DNA of 64,000 nucleotides from Alloalcanivorax balearicus MACL04 (GTDB lineage Bacteria; Pseudomonadota; Gammaproteobacteria; Pseudomonadales; Alcanivoracaceae), in NCBI RefSeq assembly GCF_025532145.1, contig NZ_ARXS01000014.1, positions 52,157 through 116,156 on the forward strand, read 5' to 3'. Shown here one piece after another: positions 50,528-59,013 of the stretch (the first letter of the stretch is position 1; every line of letters starts with the position of its first letter). The notes beneath the pieces were generated by a model. That model searched no databases, had not been told where the DNA came from, and worked only from the letters and a program-made list of their open reading frames with translations. The position numbers and the translations under genes were made by a program.

Positions 50528-51370
50528 TCAGCGGCGGTAAGGATTGCGCCGCGGCTTACGCGGTGGCTTGCTGCCGCCACGCTGATGACGCAACCGGGCC
50601 CGACCATACAGGCCGGTGTACTTCTTGCCCTTCAGATCCACTCTGTCCAATAGCGGACGAATCTCTTCCTCGGTGAGCTCCTGCCAGCGTCCCATGCGCA
50701 AGCTGGACGGCAGCGTCAGGTCGCCAAAACGAATCCGCATCAACCGGGAGACATCCAGCCCCTGGGACTGGAACAGGCGGCGCACTTCACGGTATTTCCC
50801 GCCAGTAAGCGATACCTTGTACCAACGGTTGGCGGCGTCCTCGTTGTGGCCGGCTTCCTCAATGCTGTCGAACTTGGAAACCCCATCCTCCAGCATCACG
50901 CCCTCCAGCAGGGCACCGCGCTGCTCGTCAGCGAGTTCGCCACGGATACGCACCGCGTACTCGCGAACAAAGCCGTTCGACGGGTGCATCAGGCGGTGTG
51001 CCAGCTCTCCGTCCGTGGTGAACAGCATCAGGCCGGTGGTATTGATATCCAGCCGTCCCACTTGCACCCAGCGCATACCCTGCAGACGCGGCAGGTTATC
51101 AAACACCGTGGGCCGGCCTTCGGGATCATTTCGCGAGCACACCTCCCCAGCGGGTTTGTGATAAATGATCACGCGTCGAACTATGTCTTCTTCCGGCTTC
51201 ACTCGAATGATCCTGCCATCCACTCTTAATGCATCTTCTGGCTCCACCCGGTCTCCCAGGGTCGCCACCTTGCCGTTCACGGAGACTCGCCCCTCGGCGA
51301 TCCAGACCTCCAGTTCCCGGCGCGAACCTAGCCCGGCACGGGCCAGCACCTTCTGTAACTTCTCACTCAT
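50528..51370 (-). CDS. rluB: 23S rRNA pseudouridine2605 synthase RluB
   Basis: 280-aa pseudouridine synthase. An N-terminal S4 RNA-binding domain (residues 1-60, VLARAGLGSRRELEVWIAEG) is followed by the catalytic RsuA/RluB-type core with VGRLDINTTGLMLFTTDGEL, in which the Asp of GRLD is the nucleophile, near residue 108. The C-terminus is basic (KPPRKPRRNPYRR). I chose the ATG at 51370 (MSEKLQKVLAR), which overlaps the scpB end by eight bases; a GTG/other start at 51388 adds six residues. The scpA-scpB-rluB order is a classic neighbourhood. Confidence 0.95.
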   Translation of the reverse strand: MSEKLQKVLARAGLGSRRELEVWIAEGRVSVNGKVATLGDRVEPEDALRVDGRIIRVKPEEDIVRRVIIYHKPAGEVCSRNDPEGRPTVFDNLPRLQGMRWVQVGRLDINTTGLMLFTTDGELAHRLMHPSNGFVREYAVRIRGELADEQRGALLEGVMLEDGVSKFDSIEEAGHNEDAANRWYKVSLTGGKYREVRRLFQSQGLDVSRLMRIRFGDLTLPSSLRMGRWQELTEEEIRPLLDRVDLKGKKYTGLYGRARLRHQRGGSKPPRKPRRNPYRR

Positions 51371-52226
51371 TGGGCGAACGCTCTTCATCGGCCGTCATGT
51401 CGGCCGCCTCCTGCTCCGGCGGCTCCGGGTCCTGCTCATCGGGAGAAGCGCCCTCCTCTTCCGATGCACCCGAATCCGGCCGGCGGCGGAATTCCGCTTC
51501 AAAATTGGCGATCACCGAGTCCACCTTTTCCATGCTCATCAAGGTGGATTCGTCGATCTCCGGCTCATCGTGCATATTCAATGCCAGCACGTTGGCGTTG
51601 TCCGGCTCGGCCTCGTCTCCGTCTTCCCCCTCCGTCACAGGCTCGTTCTCGGACGGCGCATCACTGAGCGCCAGTTCCTCGTTGAGCTTGTCGAGGTCGC
51701 GGATCTCCGCCAAAGGCGGCAGCTCGTCCAGACTCTTCAAATCGAAGTAATCGAGGAACTGGCGGGTGGTGGCGAACATCGCCGGCCGGCCCGGCACATC
51801 CCGGTGTCCGACCACGCGCACCCAGCCGCGTTCCATCAGGCTCTTAATAATATGGGAACTCACCGAAACGCCGCGGATCTCTTCGATCTCGCCACGGGTG
51901 ATCGGCTGGCGGTAAGCCATCAACGCCAGCGTTTCCAATACCGCCCGGCTGTAGCGAGGCGGCTTTTCCTGCCACAAACGGCTGACCCAGGGCCCCAGTT
52001 CAGTGCGCACCTGGAAACGGAAACCGGTGGCGACTTCCTTCAGCTCAATGCCCCGTTCGGCATAATCCTCGCTCAGAGATTCCAGCAACCGGCTCAGATC
52101 CGCCTTGCTGGGACAATCCTGTTCGTCGAACAGAGTCAGCATGGTATCCCGGTCCAGCGGGCCGTCGGCGGCCAGAATCGCCGCTTCCAGAATGCTCTTG
52201 ATCCGCTCCGGCGACAGTTCGCTCAT
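51363..52226 (-). CDS. scpB: Segregation and condensation protein B
   Basis: 287-aa ScpB, a kleisin-associated subunit that works with ScpA and SMC in chromosome segregation. The N-terminal winged-helix tandem (residues 1-180) contains RYSRAVLETLALMAYRQPIT and IEEIRGVSVSSHIIKSLMER, then WVRVVGHRDVPGRPAMFATT. The C-terminal third (residues 190-287) is a long acidic tail of Glu/Asp/Pro, longer than in most ScpB proteins and probably disordered. Start ATG at 52226 overlaps the scpA stop by four bases. Forms an operon with scpA and rluB. Confidence 0.94.
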   Translation of the reverse strand: MSELSPERIKSILEAAILAADGPLDRDTMLTLFDEQDCPSKADLSRLLESLSEDYAERGIELKEVATGFRFQVRTELGPWVSRLWQEKPPRYSRAVLETLALMAYRQPITRGEIEEIRGVSVSSHIIKSLMERGWVRVVGHRDVPGRPAMFATTRQFLDYFDLKSLDELPPLAEIRDLDKLNEELALSDAPSENEPVTEGEDGDEAEPDNANVLALNMHDEPEIDESTLMSMEKVDSVIANFEAEFRRRPDSGASEEEGASPDEQDPEPPEQEAADMTADEERSPNE

Positions 52227-53137
52227 GCCTCGCTCCCTTGTTCGGCGTCCGGGATGTCATCTTCCAGTTCCAGCTGCGCGATCACATCAGACTCTTCCAC
52301 CGTCACCGTTTTTGCCTTGATGTGGATCGGTGAGAACGGCGAGTTCTGGACCAGTTCCACCAGTGACACCTTGACCAACTCCAGCACCGCCAGGAAGGTC
52401 ACCACCACGCCCAACTTGCTCTCCTCGGCGTCGAACAACTCCACGAAGGGCACGAATTCCCGTCCCTTCAGGCGGTCCAGCACATTCGCCATGCGTTCGC
52501 GAGTGGAAAGCTTTTCCCGCGACACCTGATGGCTCTCAAACATGTCGGCACGGTGCAGCACTTCCTTGAGCGCCAGCAGCAGCTCGCGCATATCCACGTC
52601 CGGCTGCGACTTCTCACGCACATATTCCGGACGGCGGGCGGCGGCCAGATGGATATCGCGCTCCAGCCGGGGCAGCGCCTCGATATCTTCCGCCGCCTTC
52701 TTGAACCGCTCGTATTCCTGCAACCGGCGGATCAACTCGGCGCGGGGATCCTCGCCTTCGTCCTCTCCCTCGTTGGCCGGGCGCGGCAGCAACGAGCGGG
52801 ATTTGATCTCGCCCAGCATGGCCGCCATGACCAGATACTCGGCGGCCAGCTCCAGGTTGAGCGCCTTCATCAGCTCGACGTACTCCATGTACTGGCTGGT
52901 GATTTGCGCTACCGGAATGTCAAGGATGTCCAGGTTCTGCCGTTTAATCAGATACAGCAGCAAATCCAGCGGCCCCTCGAAGGCTTCCAGGAACACTTCC
53001 AGTGCGTCGGGCGGAATGTACAGATCATCCGGCAGCTTGGTGATCGCCTTGCCGTAGATCAGCCCAAAGGGCATCTCCGCCTGCTGTGGAGCAGGCGGTG
53101 GCATCAGCGGATTGTCCACCGGGTTCGGATCGTTCAT
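52223..53137 (-). CDS. scpA: Segregation and condensation protein A
   Basis: 304-aa kleisin. The N-terminal SMC-binding helical region has FEGPLDLLLYLIKRQNLDIL (residues 53-72), followed by VAQITSQYMEYVELMKALNL and EYLVMAAMLGEIKSRSLLP, and a C-terminal winged-helix ending in VTFLAVLELVKVSLVELVQ. This matches ScpA closely, with a proline-rich N-terminal extension of about 20 residues. Start ATG at 53137. scpA precedes scpB by overlap and follows trpS by 39 bases. Confidence 0.95.
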   Translation of the reverse strand: MNDPNPVDNPLMPPPAPQQAEMPFGLIYGKAITKLPDDLYIPPDALEVFLEAFEGPLDLLLYLIKRQNLDILDIPVAQITSQYMEYVELMKALNLELAAEYLVMAAMLGEIKSRSLLPRPANEGEDEGEDPRAELIRRLQEYERFKKAAEDIEALPRLERDIHLAAARRPEYVREKSQPDVDMRELLLALKEVLHRADMFESHQVSREKLSTRERMANVLDRLKGREFVPFVELFDAEESKLGVVVTFLAVLELVKVSLVELVQNSPFSPIHIKAKTVTVEESDVIAQLELEDDIPDAEQGSEA

Positions 53138-53176
53138 CGCACCTTGCTCATTGGTACCTGCTTATCGACGGCTTAT

Positions 53177-54391
53177 TCATCGATAGTGCAGTCCCATCAC
53201 CGCCCGCACCTCTTCCAAAGTGGCGCGAGCCTGTTCCCTGGCCTCTTCGCAGCCGTCGGACAGAACCGACCGCACCAGGTCCGGATTACGCAAATGCTCT
53301 TCCGCCCGCTTGCGGATCGGCTCCACTTCCTCCTGCACCGCCTCGATCACCGGCTTTTTGCAGTCCAGACAGCCGATCCCCGCGCTGGTGCAGCCCTCGC
53401 GCACCCAGATACGAGTGGCATCGTCGCTGTAGACCTTGTGGAATTCCCACACCGGGCAATTCTCCGGGTCTCCGGGGTCACTTCGACGCACCCTTGCCGG
53501 GTCCGTGGGCATGCGCCGAATCTTGCTTTCCACTTCCCCCGGCTCCTCGCGCAGACTGATGAAATTGCCGTAGGACTTGGACATTTTCTGACCGTCCAGG
53601 CCCGGCATGCGCGAAGCCGGAGTCAACAGCGCCTGGGGTTCGGGCAGGATCACCTTGCCGCCACCCTCCAGGTCGCCGTAGAGCCGCTCCTTGTCGCCCA
53701 GAGTAATGTTCTGCTGGTCCTGGACCAAGGCCCGGGCGGTTTCCAGGGCCGATTCATCGCCCTGTTCCTGATACTGACGGCGGTGATTCAAGTAGATGCG
53801 GGACTGTTTCTTGCCCATCTTCTTGATCGCCGCGGCCACCGCCTCCTCAAACCCCGGCTCACGGCCATAGAGGTGGTTGAAGCGGCGCGCCACTTCCCGG
53901 GTCAGTTCCACATGGGCCACCTGATCGGCCCCCACCGGCACCTGCCCGGCCCGGTAAATCAATATGTCCGCGGCCTGCAGCAGGGGGTAGCCGAGAAAAC
54001 CATAGGTACCCAGGTCCTTTTCCTTGAGCTTTTCCTGCTGGTCCTTGTAGGTCGGCACCCGTTCCAGCCACGACAGCGGCGTGATCATCGACAGCAGCAG
54101 ATGCAGCTCCGCGTGCTCCGGCACCTGGCTCTGCACGAACAGCGTGGCGGAACCCGGGTTGACACCGGCGGCCAGCCAATCCACCACCAGATCCCAGGTG
54201 TGCTGCTCGATGCTGCCCGGATTTTCATATTCGGTAGTCAGACCATGCCAGTCCGCGACGAAAAAGAAACACTCGTACTCATGCTGCAGACGTGCCCAGT
54301 TCTTCAGTACCCCATGATAGTGTCCCAGATGCAGACGGCCGGTGGCACGCATGCCGGAAACCACTCGTTGGGCGGGAACCACGGAACTCAA
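53177..54391 (-). CDS. trpS: Tryptophanyl-tRNA synthetase
   Basis: 404-aa class I synthetase that charges tRNA-Trp. The HIGH-like motif is RLHLGHYHGVLKNW near residue 19 and the KMSKS loop is GLDGQKMSKSYGNFI near residue 225. Beyond the catalytic core it carries a cysteine set (C-x21-C-x6-C-x2-C, in ENCPVW and CTSAGIGCLDC) close to the [4Fe-4S] motif of Thermotoga TrpRS, plus an anticodon-binding C-terminus. The protein is longer than E. coli TrpRS (334 aa), as in the Pseudomonas-type enzymes. The start is TTG at 54391 with AGGAG seven bases upstream; no better start is seen. Confidence 0.93.
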   Translation of the reverse strand: MSSVVPAQRVVSGMRATGRLHLGHYHGVLKNWARLQHEYECFFFVADWHGLTTEYENPGSIEQHTWDLVVDWLAAGVNPGSATLFVQSQVPEHAELHLLLSMITPLSWLERVPTYKDQQEKLKEKDLGTYGFLGYPLLQAADILIYRAGQVPVGADQVAHVELTREVARRFNHLYGREPGFEEAVAAAIKKMGKKQSRIYLNHRRQYQEQGDESALETARALVQDQQNITLGDKERLYGDLEGGGKVILPEPQALLTPASRMPGLDGQKMSKSYGNFISLREEPGEVESKIRRMPTDPARVRRSDPGDPENCPVWEFHKVYSDDATRIWVREGCTSAGIGCLDCKKPVIEAVQEEVEPIRKRAEEHLRNPDLVRSVLSDGCEEAREQARATLEEVRAVMGLHYR

Positions 54392-54485
54392 AACCGACTC
54401 CTGTCGTGAAGGCGTGAAAGCCAGCGATTATAAGGCGAAGAAGGTGCCCAGGGACAGGGTGCACGGATTGTGTACCCCACCGGGT

Positions 54486-55109
54486 TCAGAAAATGGCGTC
54501 CAACGGCCCGGCCCCTTCACGGATCACCTCCGGTCCGTTGCCATCGACCAGGGAGATCACCGTGGTTTCGGTGACGCCGCAGAAGCCGCCATCGATCACC
54601 AGATCCACCTGGTTATTCAGAAAGTCGCGCACGTCCTGCGGGTCGGTGAGCGGAAACTCATCGTCCGGCAAATGGGCAGTACTGGTCATGATCGGTTCAC
54701 CGTATTCCGCCAGTAGTGCCTGGCAGATCGGGTGGTCCGGTACCCGGATGCCAATGGTGCGCTTTTTGGGATGCATCAGCCGCCGTGGCACCTCACTGGT
54801 GCCCTGAAGAATAAACGTATACGCGCCCGGCGTGTGCGCCTTGAGCAAACGGTAGTCCGGATTGTCCACCTTGGCGTACAGCGCCAGCACCGACAGGTCC
54901 GGGCACAACAGAGTGAACTGGTGTTTATTGTCCAGTCGGCGAAGGCGAATCAGCCGATCCAGTGCCGCCTTCTCCCCGATGCCACAACCCAGCGCGTAGG
55001 TGGTGTCGGTGGGATAGGCAATCAGCCCGCCCTGGCGCAACACCTTGGCGGCTTCGCTGATCAGACGTGGCTGCGGATCTTCCGGATGAATGTGGAGTAC
55101 GGTGGTCAT
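54486..55109 (-). CDS. yciO: L-threonylcarbamoyladenylate synthase-family protein (YciO-type)
   Basis: 207-aa Sua5/YciO/YrdC protein, probably cytoplasmic. It has the family nucleotide-binding stretch GGLIAYPTDTTYALGCGIGE near residue 32, RLRRLDNKHQFTLLCPDL, and later SSTAHL-like TSTAHLPDDEF. In E. coli the paralogue TsaC (YrdC) makes threonylcarbamoyl-AMP; the true function of YciO is less certain, so I give the symbol by neighbourhood (trpH-yciO-trpS-scpA). The ATG at 55109 overlaps the PHP gene stop (ATGA). A longer frame from 55214 was rejected. Confidence 0.88.
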   Translation of the reverse strand: MTTVLHIHPEDPQPRLISEAAKVLRQGGLIAYPTDTTYALGCGIGEKAALDRLIRLRRLDNKHQFTLLCPDLSVLALYAKVDNPDYRLLKAHTPGAYTFILQGTSEVPRRLMHPKKRTIGIRVPDHPICQALLAEYGEPIMTSTAHLPDDEFPLTDPQDVRDFLNNQVDLVIDGGFCGVTETTVISLVDGNGPEVIREGAGPLDAIF

Positions 55110-55981
55110 GGGCGCGGATTGTCCGCCGCTTGCCGCGCTGACGCAAGGTCTCGGGCCGCCCATACCGGGACCGCATCCTTCGGGTACGGCGGCAACCCGC
55201 CCAGCCGCAGCCATTTCTGTTCCGGGGAATGAAAATCACTGCCACCGGACACCGCCAGCCCGAAATGACGCCAACATTCTTCAAGCAACGCGCCCTGCGC
55301 CGGCGTCAGCCCCGGCATTAACACCTCCAGCGCCAATCCTCCGGCATCACGGAAGGCGCCAACCAACTGCCGCAAGCGTTTGCGGGTCATGTTGTAAGCC
55401 AGGGGGTGGGCCAGCACGGGCACCGCGCCGGCGGCCAGCAAATCCGCCACGCCCTGCTCCAGCGTGCACCAGGGCGTGGAAACGTACGCGGACTGGCCTT
55501 TCTTAAGAAAGCGGTTGAAGGCGTGCTGGTTGTCCCGGGCCTTGCCTTCGCTGATCAGCATGCGCGCGAACCAGGGGCGGCCGGGTGCGTCGCTGTCCGC
55601 CAGGGCGCAGGCCTGGTCGTAGCTGCCGGTCAGTCCGGCGGCACGATCGAGGCGGTCGCCGATGCGCCGGGCGCGCTCCCGGCGTGCCTCCATCTGGCTG
55701 GCCACCCGGGCCCGGAGCACCGGATTGTCCTCATCAAGCCACAATCCGACCACATGGATTTCGCGGTTGTCCCATTGCACCGACAGCTCGATGCCTGGCA
55801 CCAGTTCCAATCCCACTTCCCGCGCCCGGGCACGCGCCTCCGGCAGCCCGGCCAGGGTATCGTGATCGGTCAACGCCAGGGCATCCACGCCATAGTCCGC
55901 CGCCCGCGACACCAGCTCCGCCGGGGTCAGCTGGCCGTCGGAAGCACGGCTGTGGGAGTGAAAATCCGGACACTGGTACAT
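55106..55981 (-). CDS. PHP-domain phosphoesterase (TrpH/RnaAM-like)
   Basis: 291-aa PHP phosphoesterase; E. coli TrpH (RnaAM, YciV) dephosphorylates 3',5'-nucleoside bisphosphates and trims RNA 5' ends. Metal ligands are seen in DFHSHSRASDGQLTP (residues 5-19), ALTDHDTLAG near residue 40, PGIELSVQW near residue 65, VLAHPLAYN near residue 196, and GGSDFHSPE near residue 255. Start ATG at 55981 with GGAGGG upstream; a longer frame to 56023 is not needed. It overlaps yciO by four bases and is the first gene of the leftward trpH-yciO-trpS-scpA-scpB-rluB run. Confidence 0.9.
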   Translation of the reverse strand: MYQCPDFHSHSRASDGQLTPAELVSRAADYGVDALALTDHDTLAGLPEARARAREVGLELVPGIELSVQWDNREIHVVGLWLDEDNPVLRARVASQMEARRERARRIGDRLDRAAGLTGSYDQACALADSDAPGRPWFARMLISEGKARDNQHAFNRFLKKGQSAYVSTPWCTLEQGVADLLAAGAVPVLAHPLAYNMTRKRLRQLVGAFRDAGGLALEVLMPGLTPAQGALLEECWRHFGLAVSGGSDFHSPEQKWLRLGGLPPYPKDAVPVWAARDLASARQAADNPRP

Positions 55982-56130
55982 TAGCCCTCCAGACGGGCGA
56001 TCATGGTGGTGGCACACTATCATAACCGCCGACCAATCCCCATCATGGACCGGGGCGGGTGATTTGTGCCGCGCTTCCCGATAACATGCGTCCTCCGGGA
56101 GGACAACGTCGCTATGAAAGTAATGTCGCC

Positions 56131-56772
56131 ATGAAAACCCTATTTGATTACTTGCCCGTGGTGGTGTTCTTCGGCCTCTACTTCGTTAGCGGCCGGGATA
56201 TCATGCTGGCCACCTGGGGGCTGCTCGCCGCCACCAGTTTCCAGGTCATCGCCGGGCGCCTGATCTGGAAGCGCTGGCACCGTCTGCATCTGGTGGTATT
56301 GGCTATCACCCTGGTTTTCGGCGGCCTGACCCTGGCCTTGAACAACGACGTCTTCATTAAATGGCGCCCTTCCATCATCAGTTTCGTGCTGGCGGCGATT
56401 CTGGCCGTGGGCCATTTCCTGAAACACCGCAATCTGCTGCAACGTCTCTGCGAAAGCCTGATGCGCAGTGCCTTTGGCAAGGTAGTCACCCTGCAAGCGA
56501 AGGATTGGCGGCGGCTGAATCTGGCGTTCGTGCTTTATTTCATCTTCATCGGCCTGCTGAATCTGTACATCGCCTTCAATTTCAGCACCGACTTCTGGGT
56601 GAATTTCAAACTGTTCGGTTTCACCGCGATCCAGATGGTGTTCTATCTGGCCGCTTTCGCCTATTTTTACAAGCGCATGCCGGAGGCGGACCGCAAGAGT
56701 CTGTTTCACGGCGACGCCAATGACAAAAAGCCCGACGACAAGGACAACGATGCTTTACGCGATCATCAGTGA
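56131..56772 (+). CDS. yciB: Septation protein A (inner-membrane spanning YciB)
   Basis: 213-aa polytopic membrane protein, longer than E. coli YciB (179 aa) because of a C-terminal tail ending [13 protein letters not shown]. It begins [20 protein letters not shown] and has five or so helices with [18 protein letters not shown] and [19 protein letters not shown], typical of the family, which affects envelope integrity and cell division. I chose the ATG at 56131, since the upstream frame is antisense-like. It overlaps yciI by 23 bases and is divergent from the PHP gene. Confidence 0.92.
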   Translation: MKTLFDYLPVVVFFGLYFVSGRDIMLATWGLLAATSFQVIAGRLIWKRWHRLHLVVLAITLVFGGLTLALNNDVFIKWRPSIISFVLAAILAVGHFLKHRNLLQRLCESLMRSAFGKVVTLQAKDWRRLNLAFVLYFIFIGLLNLYIAFNFSTDFWVNFKLFGFTAIQMVFYLAAFAYFYKRMPEADRKSLFHGDANDKKPDDKDNDALRDHQ

Positions 56773-57049
56773 GGACGTGCCCGACTCTCTGCCCCTGCGA
56801 ACGCCCGCACGACCCGCGCACCTGGCGCGCCTGGAAACGCTCAGAGATCAAGGCCGGCTGGTGCTGGCCGGCCCGCTGCCGGCGGTGGACAGCGACAACC
56901 CCGGCGAAGCCGGTTTTACCGGTTCCCTGGTAGTGGCGGAATTCCCCTCTCTGGCGGAAGCCCAAGCCTGGGCCGATGCCGACCCTTACGTGGATGCCGG
57001 CGTATACCGCCAGGTTCAGGTGAAGCCCTTCAAGAAGGTTCTGCCCTGA
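56750..57049 (+). CDS. yciI: YciI family protein
   Basis: 99-aa small cytoplasmic protein of the YciI family, whose members have a His-Asp pair and are thought to be dimeric enzymes of uncertain reaction. Visible features: the N-terminal [38 protein letters not shown], and the C-terminal [20 protein letters not shown]. The ATG at 56750 lies inside the yciB end (frame shifted), so translation is likely coupled. Complete and the usual length for the family. Confidence 0.9.
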   Translation: MLYAIISEDVPDSLPLRTPARPAHLARLETLRDQGRLVLAGPLPAVDSDNPGEAGFTGSLVVAEFPSLAEAQAWADADPYVDAGVYRQVQVKPFKKVLP

Positions 57050-57188
57050 GAGCCTGTTTAAGATCGTTTTTACAAATACTGTACGCGGCACTACGGCAAA
57101 GCGCGCTTGTTTCGGCAAGAATAGCCGCCGCGCTTCCCATTCATAGCGCCGTACTGCTCTTGCCGTACCATAAGAAGGAGACTCGTGA

Positions 57189-57854
57189 ATGCAAAATCGA
57201 TGGTTAAGCGGCTTGCTGCTGCTGGCACTGTGTTTGCCAGCCCCCGTATATGCCGCCGCGGCCTGGATCGACGATGAAATCTATGTGCCCATGCGAGCCG
57301 GCGCCGGCACTGGCTATCGCATTGTGCACAGGGGGATCAAAAGCGGCACCCGGGTGGAGTTGCTCGGCGAAGAGGGCGACTGGATCCACATCCGCTACGG
57401 CGACCGGGAAGGCTATGTGGAAAAGCAGTACATCAGCCGCACGCCCACCGCGGCGCTACGCCTGCAGAAGCTGACCCAGGACACCGAGAAAGCCACCAGC
57501 ACCGCCAGTGATCTGCGCCAGCAGATGGCGGAAATGGAAGGTCAACGCGATGCCCTGCGCGGTGAAGTGGAAGAACTGCGCGCCTCCCTGACCTCCCGCA
57601 GTAATGAACTGGATCAGTTACGTAATGTGGCCGCCGACCCGATCCGTCTGGATCAGGCCAACCGCCGACTCAACGAGGAGTTGAGCATGCTGCGCTCGGA
57701 GCTGGATCAGGTGAAAGCGGAGAACGCCCTGCTGCGCAATGACAATACCTCCCGCAAATGGATTACCGGCGTGGGCATCTTGTTGCTTGGCGCCATCGGC
57801 GGCTTGCTGCTGAAATCCAAATCCGGACGCCGCCGGAACAATTGGGCCAACTGA
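57189..57854 (+). CDS. SH3-domain envelope protein (TIGR04211-type)
   Basis: 221-aa exported protein. A signal peptide (MQNRWLSGLLLLALCLPAPV) leads to a bacterial SH3 domain (residues 25-88, with DEIYVPMRAGAGTGYRIVH and GDWIHIRYGDREGYVEKQY). A coiled coil (residues 90-185, heptads of Glu/Leu/Arg) and a C-terminal membrane helix (WITGVGILLLGAIGGLLLK) with a basic tail follow. This order defines the TIGR04211 SH3 family, which is of unknown function and may bind peptidoglycan. ATG at 57189 with AAGGAG eight bases upstream. Its stop is followed by REP-like repeats. Confidence 0.88.
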   Translation: MQNRWLSGLLLLALCLPAPVYAAAAWIDDEIYVPMRAGAGTGYRIVHRGIKSGTRVELLGEEGDWIHIRYGDREGYVEKQYISRTPTAALRLQKLTQDTEKATSTASDLRQQMAEMEGQRDALRGEVEELRASLTSRSNELDQLRNVAADPIRLDQANRRLNEELSMLRSELDQVKAENALLRNDNTSRKWITGVGILLLGAIGGLLLKSKSGRRRNNWAN

Positions 57855-57880
57855 CCCGCTGCCCCATGGACTGGACCACA

Positions 57881-57956
57881 GAGCCGCTGTGGGAGCTGCC
57901 CTGGCAGCGAATGGGCTTTCAGGTCCAAGAATTCGCTTGCAGGCAAGCTCCCACAG
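57881..57956. repeat. REP-like element, imperfect inverted repeat
   Basis: Left arm 57881-57911 (GAGCCGCTGTGGGAGCTGCC) and right arm 57932-57956 (containing GCTTGCAGGCAAGCTCCCA) pair imperfectly; the right arm keeps the common core while the left has drifted. A further fragment with TTGCCTTGCAAGCGAAGGCT lies at about 57992-58011. Between the convergent SH3 and outer-membrane-like genes. Confidence 0.75.
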
Positions 57957-58023
57957 CTCTCCAGTCTGCCACGGACAAGGCCTCTGCAGGACTTGCCTTG
58001 CAAGCGAAGGCTCGCCCATGGCG

Positions 58024-58977
58024 TCAACTCTCCAGCCTGCCAAACAAGGTCTCCAAGCGCAGCACCACGCCATTGACGCCGTGATAATCCTGCTCCCGGG
58101 GCCATAATACGAAGGGCTCCACCTCCACGAACAACCAGGGCCGCCAGACATTCCGCCGATAGCGTGCATACACCCGGTAATTCTCCACCACCCCCGGCTT
58201 ACTAAAGCCTCCCACGGCCAGCCCCAGATTCAGCGCGGAACGAGACCCGAGCCGCTTGAACAGGTTAACGCCCTGAAACAGCCCCATCCCAAGGTCCTCC
58301 TCATTGAGTTCCTCGGTATAGCGCACTTCGCTGGAAAAACGCAGGCTGGAAGTCGGCGTCAGCGGTCGATCCAGCTCAAACAGGGAACGGCTGCCCCAAC
58401 CTTCCGGGTCGCGCCAGTACAAGCGTTGGGTATAGCGCAGCCAGGCGGTTTCATTGAACAACGGGTACAGACGGCGGTAACGCAGCCGCGTGTAGGTGGT
58501 CAGGTCGGAACGCACGCCCGCGTCCAGGTCCAGATCCATGGCATCGGAGCGGTCGATGACCCAGCGCAACGCGCCACGAAAACCGTCATCGCGTTCGCCT
58601 GTGGGGAGCTCCCGGGTCGCCGGGGTATCCCTGCCCTGCTCCTCGTCCTGGTTACGAAACAACAGAGAGAAACGGCGTTCGGCACTGGGAAGCCAGACCC
58701 GTGCGTCCACATCCACGTCGCCAGCATCGTCGTTATCGTCGCGCCACACCTGCTCCGCGGTAACACGTACCCGGCTGGAGGCCGGTTCGTTGCTGCCGCG
58801 CACCGGGTCCTCGAAAAAGCCGTCCACCCAGCGGCTTGGCCAGCACAGCGTGCGTGACAGCCAGCCGTGGGTGCGATCCACCAGAGTATCGTTGGCCCCT
58901 GAGTAACAGCTATCCGGCGACTCCGCGCGAACCGCTCCACTCAACACCAGCACGCCCAGCCATAAAACACGCCTCAT
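58024..58977 (-). CDS. Putative beta-rich outer-membrane or periplasmic protein of unknown function
   Basis: 317-aa protein not recognised as a named family. A signal peptide (MRRVLWLGVLVLSGAVRAES) is followed by a conserved-looking cysteine pair (CYSGANDTLVDRTHGWL, then LCWPSRWVDGFF). A long series of alternating Arg/Tyr/Asp beta-strand-like segments follows (RLRYRRLYPLFNETAWLRYT, SSEVRYTEELNEEDLG). It looks like a beta-barrel or beta-sandwich of the outer membrane. I use the ATG at 58977; another in-frame ATG lies at 58989 and neither has a good SD. Leftward, ends near the REP-like repeats. Confidence 0.65.
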   Translation of the reverse strand: MRRVLWLGVLVLSGAVRAESPDSCYSGANDTLVDRTHGWLSRTLCWPSRWVDGFFEDPVRGSNEPASSRVRVTAEQVWRDDNDDAGDVDVDARVWLPSAERRFSLLFRNQDEEQGRDTPATRELPTGERDDGFRGALRWVIDRSDAMDLDLDAGVRSDLTTYTRLRYRRLYPLFNETAWLRYTQRLYWRDPEGWGSRSLFELDRPLTPTSSLRFSSEVRYTEELNEEDLGMGLFQGVNLFKRLGSRSALNLGLAVGGFSKPGVVENYRVYARYRRNVWRPWLFVEVEPFVLWPREQDYHGVNGVVLRLETLFGRLES

Positions 58978-59013
58978 GGGGCTCAGCATAGCGCCGCTTC
59001 GCGGCGGCGGGAA

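Noticed and set aside
52529..54409. Open frame of 626 codons on the plus strand opposite scpA and trpS
   Set aside because: Antisense artefact of high-GC coding DNA; the minus-strand genes have all family motifs.
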